Below, piece after piece: positions 1 through 5,760 of a stretch of 14,573 nt of DNA; position 1 is the stretch's first letter, and each line of letters starts with the position of its first letter. The notes under the pieces are model-generated. The model saw only the letters and a program-made list of their open reading frames with translations. It ran no database searches and had not been told where the DNA came from. A program made the translations under genes and the position numbers. The DNA comes from Firmicutes bacterium CAG:110 (GTDB lineage Bacteria > Bacillota > Clostridia > Oscillospirales > Oscillospiraceae), in NCBI GenBank assembly GCA_000434635.1, contig HF988050.1:1-14573 (forward strand), read 5' to 3'.

Positions 1-2
1 TA

Positions 3-28
3 AGGCTGCCTCGGCAGCCTGTTTTTTT
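3..28 (+). terminator. Intrinsic terminator upstream of the SDR gene
   Basis: The arms AGGCTGCC (3-10) and GGCAGCCT (13-20) are perfectly complementary. The real hairpin is probably 7 bp with a CTCG tetraloop. It is followed by G and seven T residues (22-28). This is the classical rho-independent form. It either ends a gene lying left of the window or acts as an attenuator for the SDR gene, whose start codon is only 26 nt after the T run. Confidence 0.85.
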
Positions 29-54
29 GAGACTGCGGAAAGCGGGGAAATTCC

Positions 55-753
55 ATGGGGAATGTTGTGATCACCGGCGGTTCCCGGGGAATCGGCGCGG
101 CTACGGTCGAGCTGTTCGCCGCGCGGGGCGACCGGGTGACGTTTTTGTACGAGAAAAACCATACCGCCGCGAAAGCTGTGGCGGACAAAACAGGAGCCGC
201 CGCCATTTGCTGCGACGTGGCGGACGGGGAAGCCGTGAACCGGGCGTTTTCTCAAATCGGGGACGTGGACATTCTTGTCTGCAACGCCGGGACGATGTAC
301 TTTGGACTTTTGTCCCAGATGGCGGAGGATGAATGGAACCGGCTGTTCACCGTTAACGTGGGAGGGATTTACCACTGCGTCAACGCCGCCATGCCGTCCT
401 TCCTCAAGACCCATCGTGGCAGCATCGTGACAGTGGCCAGTATGTGGGGGCAGGTGGGCGCATCCTGCGAGGCGGCGTATTCCGCTACAAAAGGCGCGGT
501 GATCGCTCTGACCAAGGCGCTGGCAAAGGAGCTTGGCCCCAGCGGCATCCGGGTCAACTGCGTGGCGCCAGGAGTCATTCTGACGGACATGTGCGCGAAC
601 GTCGCCCCGGATATCCTCGCGGGAATGGCGGAGGAAACGCCCTTGGGGCGCAACGGTATGCCCATGGATGTGGCAAAAGCCATCGCGTATCTGGCAGACG
701 CGGAATTTGTCACCGGACAGGTGCTGGGCGTCAGCGGCGGGTATGTGATTTAA
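55..753 (+). CDS. ymfI: SDR-family reductase, probable EF-P 5-aminopentanone reductase (YmfI type)
   Basis: This is a 232-residue NADPH-type short-chain dehydrogenase. Visible motifs are the cofactor loop TGGSRGIG (7-14), Asp54, NAG (77-79), Asn101 and the catalytic Ser129, Tyr142 and Lys146, then PG at 172-173. The stretch SMWGQVGASCEAAYSATKGA around the catalytic residues is, from memory, characteristic of the YmfI subgroup. In Bacillus subtilis YmfI reduces the 5-aminopentanone on Lys32 of elongation factor P to 5-aminopentanol. The alternative is a FabG-like 3-oxoacyl-ACP reductase; no fatty-acid genes are nearby, which weakly favours YmfI. The ATG at 55 has only a modest GGGGA site (44-48). 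There is no room for a promoter between the preceding terminator and the start. rpiB follows after 27 nt and is probably cotranscribed. Confidence 0.75.
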   Translation: MGNVVITGGSRGIGAATVELFAARGDRVTFLYEKNHTAAKAVADKTGAAAICCDVADGEAVNRAFSQIGDVDILVCNAGTMYFGLLSQMAEDEWNRLFTVNVGGIYHCVNAAMPSFLKTHRGSIVTVASMWGQVGASCEAAYSATKGAVIALTKALAKELGPSGIRVNCVAPGVILTDMCANVAPDILAGMAEETPLGRNGMPMDVAKAIAYLADAEFVTGQVLGVSGGYVI

Positions 754-780
754 CTACTGTAATACAAAGGAGATCGTAGT

Positions 781-1221
781 ATGAGAATTGCCATTGGCTG
801 TGACCACGGCGCGTTTGCGCTGAAAAATAAAGTCATCGAGCATCTGGAAAAGCAGGGGCATGAGGTCAGGGACTTCGGCACCTATTCCACGGAAAGCTGC
901 GATTACCCCGACTTTGCCGCTGCGGCCGCCCGGGCGGTTGCCAGCGGGGAATGCCAGCGGGGCATTGTGCTGTGTACCACCGGCATCGGCATGTCCATCA
1001 CCGCCAATAAGATCGACGGCATCCGCTGTGCCCTGCTGTCCGACCCATGGTCGGCAAAAATGACCCGCCTGCACAACGACACCAATATGATGGCGCTGGG
1101 TGCGGGAGTTGTGGGCGAAAATCTGGCGCTGGAGATCGTGGACGTCTGGGTCGGCACGGAATTCTCCGGGGAAGAGCGCCATCAGCGTCGGATCGATAAG
1201 GTTATGGCGTTGGAAAAGTAA
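781..1221 (+). CDS. rpiB: Ribose-5-phosphate isomerase B
   Basis: This 146-residue protein has the usual length of RpiB/LacAB isomerases. It interconverts ribose 5-phosphate and ribulose 5-phosphate in the cytosolic non-oxidative pentose phosphate pathway. Visible features are the N-terminal CDHGAF (Asp8, His9), the catalytic Cys65 in LCTTGIGM, the following ANKIDGIR phosphate-binding segment and His98-Asn99-Asp100. A Thr follows the catalytic Cys where many relatives have Gly. The start is fixed by AAAGGAG (766-772), 8 nt before the ATG. It sits 27 nt after the SDR gene and ends 20 nt before a strong terminator, so it is the last gene of its transcript. A LacA/LacB-type sugar phosphate isomerase or allose 6-phosphate isomerase is possible, but no lac or als genes accompany it. 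Confidence 0.88.
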   Translation: MRIAIGCDHGAFALKNKVIEHLEKQGHEVRDFGTYSTESCDYPDFAAAAARAVASGECQRGIVLCTTGIGMSITANKIDGIRCALLSDPWSAKMTRLHNDTNMMALGAGVVGENLALEIVDVWVGTEFSGEERHQRRIDKVMALEK

Positions 1222-1241
1222 GGTTTTACGAATTAGGCAGC

Positions 1242-1273
1242 AAAAAGAGGAAGCAAATACGCTTCCTCTTTTT
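1242..1273. terminator. Bidirectional intrinsic terminator between convergent units
   Basis: The arms AAAAAGAGGAAGC (1242-1254) and GCTTCCTCTTTTT (1261-1273) form a perfect 13-bp stem around the loop AAATAC. The run of A on one side and T on the other gives a U tract on either strand. It terminates the rpiB transcript going right. It also terminates the moxR-DUF58-transglutaminase-small gene transcript going left, whose last stop codon is only 4 nt away. Confidence 0.93.
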
Positions 1274-1277
1274 GTCG

Positions 1278-1562
1278 TTATCCGCCGTAGTAGCCCGCTT
1301 CCAGAAGACGGGTCAGGGCTTCGTTGGCTTCCTCGTCGCTGAACAGCGTCGTGAAGCGTTTGTCCACGGCCAGAGCTTCCAGCGACAGGTCAAGACGGTG
1401 CTTTTCCCGAAGGGCGTTGAATCCGTCGCTGAGACGGCTGCCGGACAAGGCGCGGTGCGCCGTTTTCATGGCTTCCCCGGCGGGGATGGGGCGCATTCGA
1501 ATGCCGAGGCTTTCCGCCTTTTCCCGGTTCGCCGCCCAGACGGCAATGAATTTTTCTTCCAT
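1278..1562 (-). CDS. Small protein of unknown function ending the moxR/transglutaminase operon
   Basis: I do not recognise this 94-residue protein. It has no signal peptide or membrane segment, is rich in Ala, Leu, Glu and Arg, and looks mainly helical. It has a charged middle (roughly residues 46-60) and the C-terminal sequence LLEAGYYGG. The start at 1562 is chosen because AAGGAG (1574-1569) lies 6 nt upstream. An in-frame ATG at 1586 would add eight residues but would overlap the transglutaminase gene and put the good site inside the coding region. The ribosome site overlaps the transglutaminase stop codon (1575-1573), so the two are likely translationally coupled. That it is a real gene rests on the site, the close packing and the terminator just behind it. 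Confidence 0.7.
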   Translation of the reverse strand: MEEKFIAVWAANREKAESLGIRMRPIPAGEAMKTAHRALSGSRLSDGFNALREKHRLDLSLEALAVDKRFTTLFSDEEANEALTRLLEAGYYGG

Positions 1563-1568
1563 GGTGTT

Positions 1569-1575
1569 CTCCTTA
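1569..1575 (-). promoter_or_regulatory. Ribosome binding site overlapping the transglutaminase stop
   Basis: On the minus strand TAAGGAG runs from 1575 to 1569. The TAA is the stop codon of the transglutaminase gene and AAGGAG is the site for the small gene, 6 nt before its ATG. This arrangement favours ribosome re-initiation and decides the start of the small gene. Confidence 0.75.
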
Positions 1576-3651
1576 AATGACTGCATAAAGATACATATAA
1601 ACCAGCCGCAGATACAATGGTTTTTGTTCCAGCTGATGCCGGGCGTCGGTCAGATATGCCGTGAACCGTTCCAGTTCCTCCGCTGTCAGCGTGTGCTGGC
1701 TGAATTTGGCTTTCTGTGCCAGCGTTTCCAGCGCTTCCGGGGACGGCTGGTGCAGAAGTCTGGACAAAAGCTCCGTCTCCTGCCACATGGCAAGTCCCCG
1801 GGCGTTGGGGCGGGCGGTTTGCTGTCTGCCGCGGCGCAGGCGGATGCGGATACTCCGCTGGACTGTGACCACCAGAACCAGCATTCCAAGCGCAAGCAGT
1901 ACGGCCAGAATCTTTCCGACGTTGTGCTGCTTTGGCGCGTCCGGCTGAGGCGGCGCGGATTCGGTGGGGGGCTGCGGGTGGGAGGGTGAAGTTGCAGGCG
2001 GCGGGGTCGTCGGCTCCGGGGAGGTCGGCTGGGCGGCCTCCTGCGTGGCTCCCGGCACGGTCTCCGGGGTGGGCTGCTGCGCCGCGGCCATATCCGATGG
2101 AGTGGCCTCCAATACCAGCCAGACGCCCAGCGTCGGCTCGTAATATTCCGCCCATGCGTGGGCGTTTTTCTCGGTGACGTCGGCGGGCGTGCCGGGGGCG
2201 GTTTTCACCAGATAGCCGCTGACATAGCGGGCTTCGATCCCCGCCGCCCGAAGCAGCACCGCCGCCGCCGTGGCGAAGTGGACGCAGTAGCCGGCTTCAG
2301 CGTCTTCCAGAAACCACAGGGCAAAATCCGTCTCCCCCTCGCCGATTCGTGAGGGGTTCAGGTCGTACCGGGCAGAAGCACGGACATAATCTCCGATTTT
2401 CTCTGCCTTCTCCACGGTGGAGGAAGCGCCGCCCAGAATGTCCGCAAGAAGGACTTCCGCCCGGGCGCGGGTTGCGTCGGGGAGAGCAAGATAGGGGGAA
2501 TTGAGGTCAGGCGGGGTCGCAGACCCCGAAATCGCCCGTGCCCGCCAGTCGTCCGGCAGACCAGCGCGGGGAATAACGTATTCGGTGTATGCCCAGGTGT
2601 TGCTCATGTTTCCGCCGATGAGCGCCATGCTCCGGGCGGGATAATAAGGCAGGTATAATAGCGCCCGCTCGCCTACGGTGCGGATAGACACTTCGCCGTA
2701 GTCCTCCCCGGTGAGGGAAAAGTCCTCCGTCCGGTGCTGGGAGACCGTCCATGTCATGCCGTCGTAGCCGTCATAGTCCTGCCCACGGAGGTAAAGGGTA
2801 CCGCCGATCTCCGCCGTGACCTCCATCACCGTTATGGGCGATTCAGTTCTGCGTCCCAGAGACGCAAGGCGCACATGATCCGGCTCCTGAGCGGGGACGG
2901 AAACGGTCACTTCCTGCCGGACGTTTTCCGCCACCTTTTCGGGGATGCTCTGGAACCACGACAGAATGGCATCCCGGGTCGCTTCCGAGCGATTTACATA
3001 ACTCTCCTGTGGGAATGCCAGAAACAACGCCGCCAGTGCCAGTGCCGCCGGGATCGCCGCCATGGCGGTCAGGCGATTGCCCTGAGGGGCGCTCTGTCTG
3101 CGGACGCGGCTGGTGAGGATCAGAATGATAAGGCCAAACAGCAGGCAGAATAAATACTGCACATCCGGGACGGTATCCGTCACCACCATGCAGGCGGAAA
3201 GGGGGATCAGTGACGCCGCCACCGGGAGGACTGCCCCCAGCTTCCGGCACACCGACCATGTCACGGCGGCGCTCAGCAGAACGCCCAGCACGGCCATGGG
3301 AATATCCACAGCCGCTGCGCCGTCGGCCAGCTGAACGGGGTCCCAGCCGTAGGCGTTGCCGTAAACGGAGGTCATGCGGTACAGCAGCCCGAACAGCTGC
3401 TCTGCTGCCTCGTCCTGCTTCCAGACATAGCCCGCGCCCAGCGCCAGCGCGCACAGCACCGCCGCGCCGCCCCATTTCAGGCTGAAGGCCGCAGCGCAGA
3501 AAACCGACGCCGCCCCACAGATCAGCACCACTTTGGCATAGCTGTCCAGAGGCAGGTCAAACCCGCTGACCACGCATCCCACCGCGCCGAAGGCGATCAG
3601 GAAGGCCAGCGCCGCCGCGATTCCGGCGGTGACCCAGATCTTACGCTTCAT
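1573..3651 (-). CDS. Membrane-anchored transglutaminase-like protein (TgpA/DUF3488 type)
   Basis: The 692-residue product has several hydrophobic helices within roughly residues 5-215. A large extracytoplasmic part follows, containing a transglutaminase-like domain. Next come a Pro/Thr/Ser-rich linker (about 525-575), one membrane helix (about 578-598) and a charged cytosolic tail. The presumed catalytic triad is Cys456 (AGYCVHF), His498 (NAHAWAEYY) and Glu515 (LEATP). Glu in the last position is, from memory, also seen in TgpA/YebA relatives. The family acts on unknown cell-surface proteins and may crosslink or cleave them. The start at 3651 has GGAGGT (3664-3659) 7 nt upstream and overlaps the DUF58 gene by 11 nt. 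A 27-residue upstream extension lies inside the DUF58 frame, lacks support and would spoil the membrane N-terminus. It belongs to the moxR operon. Confidence 0.88.
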   Translation of the reverse strand: MKRKIWVTAGIAAALAFLIAFGAVGCVVSGFDLPLDSYAKVVLICGAASVFCAAAFSLKWGGAAVLCALALGAGYVWKQDEAAEQLFGLLYRMTSVYGNAYGWDPVQLADGAAAVDIPMAVLGVLLSAAVTWSVCRKLGAVLPVAASLIPLSACMVVTDTVPDVQYLFCLLFGLIILILTSRVRRQSAPQGNRLTAMAAIPAALALAALFLAFPQESYVNRSEATRDAILSWFQSIPEKVAENVRQEVTVSVPAQEPDHVRLASLGRRTESPITVMEVTAEIGGTLYLRGQDYDGYDGMTWTVSQHRTEDFSLTGEDYGEVSIRTVGERALLYLPYYPARSMALIGGNMSNTWAYTEYVIPRAGLPDDWRARAISGSATPPDLNSPYLALPDATRARAEVLLADILGGASSTVEKAEKIGDYVRASARYDLNPSRIGEGETDFALWFLEDAEAGYCVHFATAAAVLLRAAGIEARYVSGYLVKTAPGTPADVTEKNAHAWAEYYEPTLGVWLVLEATPSDMAAAQQPTPETVPGATQEAAQPTSPEPTTPPPATSPSHPQPPTESAPPQPDAPKQHNVGKILAVLLALGMLVLVVTVQRSIRIRLRRGRQQTARPNARGLAMWQETELLSRLLHQPSPEALETLAQKAKFSQHTLTAEELERFTAYLTDARHQLEQKPLYLRLVYMYLYAVI

Positions 3652-4564
3652 CCGGCTCACCTCCGATGTGGTACTGCCATGAGGCGGCGAAGCCAAAGTC
3701 CCGGATGGAGCCTTCTTTTGCTTCCCCGGCACACAGCAGCGTATCGGTGGCTTTATTCAGCTCCTGCTCCGTCTGCACCCACGATGACTGTACACCATCG
3801 GCGGTCAGGGTGCGGATCTCAAAACGCACGTCCTTTTCCACAAGATATTTCCCCAGCCACAACAATCGGCCGAATTTACGGTCCAGTTCCTCCGGGGTGC
3901 CCCGGAGAGTCATGGTCAGCATCACCAGCCCCCGCTGGGGTTCCATGGGCTGACGGATCATCCATTTTCCGGTCTTGGCGGTGAGCTTCCAATGCACCTG
4001 ATTCAGGCTGTCGCCGGGACGGTAGAGCCGAAGCTCATGGTTCTCCGCAAAGCCGCCGGATTTGGGTTTCCACGCCCGGGCAATATACCGGTCAAGGTCT
4101 GGGATGGCGGGGATGGGCAGGGGCTTCGGGCGGACGAGAATGGTTTTGGGCGTCACCTTCCCCACCGGGAAGGCAAACAGCCCCAGATAATCGCAGACCC
4201 GCGCCCGCGCCACCGTGACGACGATGCCGCCGCAGTGCTGCGTAGGCAGGCCGGTTCCCGGATGATAGCGCCGGACTTGGCCGGTGATGCAGCTGCGCAG
4301 GCGTATCTTCCCCTTGAATGGCGGGAGCGGGAACGCGCTGCTGCCCAGCAGCCATGTTTCCGCCTCCGTACCCATTGGGACGGCGTCCGCCCCGTCCGGG
4401 GACAGGCGGAAGGAAAGCATGGCGGGGATGCTGATAAGGAGCGACAGCCACGGAAGTCCCCCTACGATCATCAGTGCCAACCATGAAAACCACTCGCCGT
4501 AGGCAATATAAAATACCCAGCAGCCGAACAGCGCCGCCAGATACCACAATCTGCGCCCGGTCAT
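3641..4564 (-). CDS. DUF58 domain protein, membrane anchored
   Basis: The 307-residue protein has two N-terminal membrane helices (about 6-22 and 25-50), then a beta-rich region. The conserved DUF58 signature YRPGDSLNQVHWK is at 181-193, followed by TAKTGKWMIRQ. DUF58 proteins resemble von Willebrand factor A folds and are regularly encoded beside MoxR ATPases, which are thought to remodel or activate them. The substrate is unknown. The ATG at 4564 begins 1 nt after the moxR stop (TGACATGA), so translation is probably coupled to moxR; I see no strong ribosome site. A TTG at 4597 in the same frame would add eleven residues and has no site either. The gene overlaps the transglutaminase gene by 11 nt. 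Confidence 0.87.
   Translation of the reverse strand: MTGRRLWYLAALFGCWVFYIAYGEWFSWLALMIVGGLPWLSLLISIPAMLSFRLSPDGADAVPMGTEAETWLLGSSAFPLPPFKGKIRLRSCITGQVRRYHPGTGLPTQHCGGIVVTVARARVCDYLGLFAFPVGKVTPKTILVRPKPLPIPAIPDLDRYIARAWKPKSGGFAENHELRLYRPGDSLNQVHWKLTAKTGKWMIRQPMEPQRGLVMLTMTLRGTPEELDRKFGRLLWLGKYLVEKDVRFEIRTLTADGVQSSWVQTEQELNKATDTLLCAGEAKEGSIRDFGFAASWQYHIGGEPDEA
3659..3664 (-). promoter_or_regulatory. Ribosome binding site deciding the transglutaminase start
   Basis: GGAGGT on the minus strand (3664-3659), inside the end of the DUF58 gene, is 7 nt from the ATG at 3651. It selects this start over the longer frame beginning at 3732. Confidence 0.75.
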
Positions 4565-4565
4565 G

Positions 4566-5516
4566 TCAGCGAAGCCGGGGGGCGGGGACGGCGGCAAGGA
4601 TGTCCTGCAATACCGCCTGCGGCTGCTTTCCCTGTGCTTCCGCTTTGGGGGATAAAATCAGGCGGTGGGCGATGGTGTGGGCGAAGACCTCCTTCACGTC
4701 CGCCGGGGTCACGTAATCCCGTCCCCGAAGCCGGGCGACGGATTTCGCCATGGCGGTGACAGCCAGCGTCGCACGGGGGCTTGCGCCCCGAAGGATGTCG
4801 GGGCTGCTCCGGGTGGCGCCGATGAGGGATACAATATAATTGACCACGCTGTCGCTGAGGTAGGTTTCCTCCACCGTGTCCTGTATGGCGGTCAAGTCCT
4901 CCCGGGTCATCAGGGGAATCAGGTCGTGCAGGGGGTTGCCGCCCTGCCGGTTCAGCACCATGGCGGCTTCGTCCTTAGGGCTGGGGTAGCCCATGGACAG
5001 CCGCACCATAAACCTGTCCATCTGGCTGTCGGGGAGCAGCTGAGTGCCCGCCGCGCCGGTAGGGTTCTGGGTGGCGATGACCGTAAAGGGCTTTGGCAGG
5101 GGGTGGCTCACCCCGTCCACCGTGACCTGTCCTTCCTCCATGGCCTCCAGAAGGGCAGACTGGGTGCGGGAAGTGGCGCGGTTCAGCTCGTCGGCGAGGA
5201 ACAGATTGCACAGCACCGCGCCGGGCTGATAGCGCATTCCCCCGGCGGAGTCGGGCACGGAATAGCCCGTCACGTCGGAGGGCAGAACGTCCGGGGTAAA
5301 CTGCACGCGGCTGCAGCTCAGGCTCAGCACACGGGAAAAGGCCAGCGCCATGGTGGTCTTCCCCACGCCGGGGATGTCCTCCAGCAGGATATGTCCCCGG
5401 GCAAGAATTGCCGCCAGCACCCACAGCAGCACGGGGTCCTTTCCCACAACCACGGTTTTCACCTGCGTAAGGATCTGCTGGGCGCAGCTCGCAACGGAAT
5501 TGTCTTTGGATGGCAT
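4566..5516 (-). CDS. MoxR-family AAA+ ATPase
   Basis: This 316-residue cytosolic ATPase has Walker A in EDIPGVGKTT (46-55, Lys53) and Walker B in LFLADELNRA (105-114). The MoxR segment TSRTQSALLEAMEEGQVT follows. Sensor 1 is Asn151 in ATQNPTGAAGTQLLPDSQMDRF, and the sensor 2 Arg248 lies in GASPRAT of the lid domain. Members act as chaperone-like motors for vWA/DUF58 partners. The ATG at 5516 is preceded by an AGAGGTGG site (5528-5521) and by a good promoter. The open frame continues 78 codons further, but that part covers the promoter and the intergenic region and is not coding. It is the first gene of a four-gene operon. Confidence 0.92.
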   Translation of the reverse strand: MPSKDNSVASCAQQILTQVKTVVVGKDPVLLWVLAAILARGHILLEDIPGVGKTTMALAFSRVLSLSCSRVQFTPDVLPSDVTGYSVPDSAGGMRYQPGAVLCNLFLADELNRATSRTQSALLEAMEEGQVTVDGVSHPLPKPFTVIATQNPTGAAGTQLLPDSQMDRFMVRLSMGYPSPKDEAAMVLNRQGGNPLHDLIPLMTREDLTAIQDTVEETYLSDSVVNYIVSLIGATRSSPDILRGASPRATLAVTAMAKSVARLRGRDYVTPADVKEVFAHTIAHRLILSPKAEAQGKQPQAVLQDILAAVPAPRLR

Positions 5517-5549
5517 CCAACCACCTCTTTCATAAGCTAGTTTTTCCCC

Positions 5550-5578
5550 ATTGTACTCGTTTTTTCTTAAAAAAACAA
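5550..5578 (-). promoter_or_regulatory. Sigma-A type promoter of the moxR operon
   Basis: On the minus strand the -35 TTGTTT (5578-5573) and the -10 TACAAT (5555-5550) are separated by exactly 17 nt, which is AT-rich. The expected start near 5543 leaves a leader of about 27 nt before the moxR ATG and includes its ribosome site. Confidence 0.75.
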
Positions 5579-5670
5579 GTCGGAGAGGACCGAAGCGTCT
5601 TAAGATTTCCTTGTGGCGGGGCTGATTTGCGGGTTTTTGCGTAAGAAATGCAAATATGGAGGTGCACATA

Positions 5671-5760
5671 ATGATTGCAAACTGGCCAAAATGTGGTATC
5701 ATAGCGTCAGTTAAAACTACTTTGCTTGGGAGGCTGCCATGTCGATTCAAACCGCTTTAG
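5671..5760 (+). CDS. Possible 29-residue leader peptide overlapping the next gene
   Basis: An ATG at 5671 is preceded by GGAGGTG (5658-5664) with a 6-nt spacer, a better site than that of the following gene. The frame runs 29 codons to TAG (5758-5760) and overlaps the start of the next gene by 22 nt in another frame. The peptide begins MIANWPKCGI and ends CRFKPL; it has no recognisable motif. The predicted promoter (5675-5702) lies inside it, so it would be made only from a start further upstream, for which I find only weak -35/-10 candidates. It could be an upstream regulatory frame or chance. Confidence 0.25.
   Translation: MIANWPKCGIIASVKTTLLGRLPCRFKPL
5675..5702 (+). promoter_or_regulatory. 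Extended -10 promoter of the BMP-fusion operon
   Basis: The -35 TTGCAA (5675-5680) and the -10 TATCAT (5697-5702) are 16 nt apart. A TG at 5694-5695 gives an extended -10. Transcription would start near 5709, about 30 nt before the ATG at 5739. It is divergent from the moxR promoter, with about 95 nt between the two -35 boxes. Confidence 0.65.

Noticed and set aside
3652..3732. 27-residue N-terminal extension of the transglutaminase
   Set aside because: It lies within the DUF58 gene, is Pro/Ser/Lys-rich rather than membrane-like, and the strong site GGAGGT belongs to the ATG at 3651.
5625..5655. Inverted repeat ATTTGC...GCAAAT upstream of the BMP-fusion promoter as an operator
   Set aside because: The arms are only 6 bp with 19 nt between them, which is readily expected by chance. 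No further symmetry extends it.
5517..5750. 78-codon N-terminal extension of moxR
   Set aside because: It would cover the divergent promoter region and the start of the next gene. The ATG at 5516 has a proper site and promoter, and MoxR proteins are about 310-330 residues.
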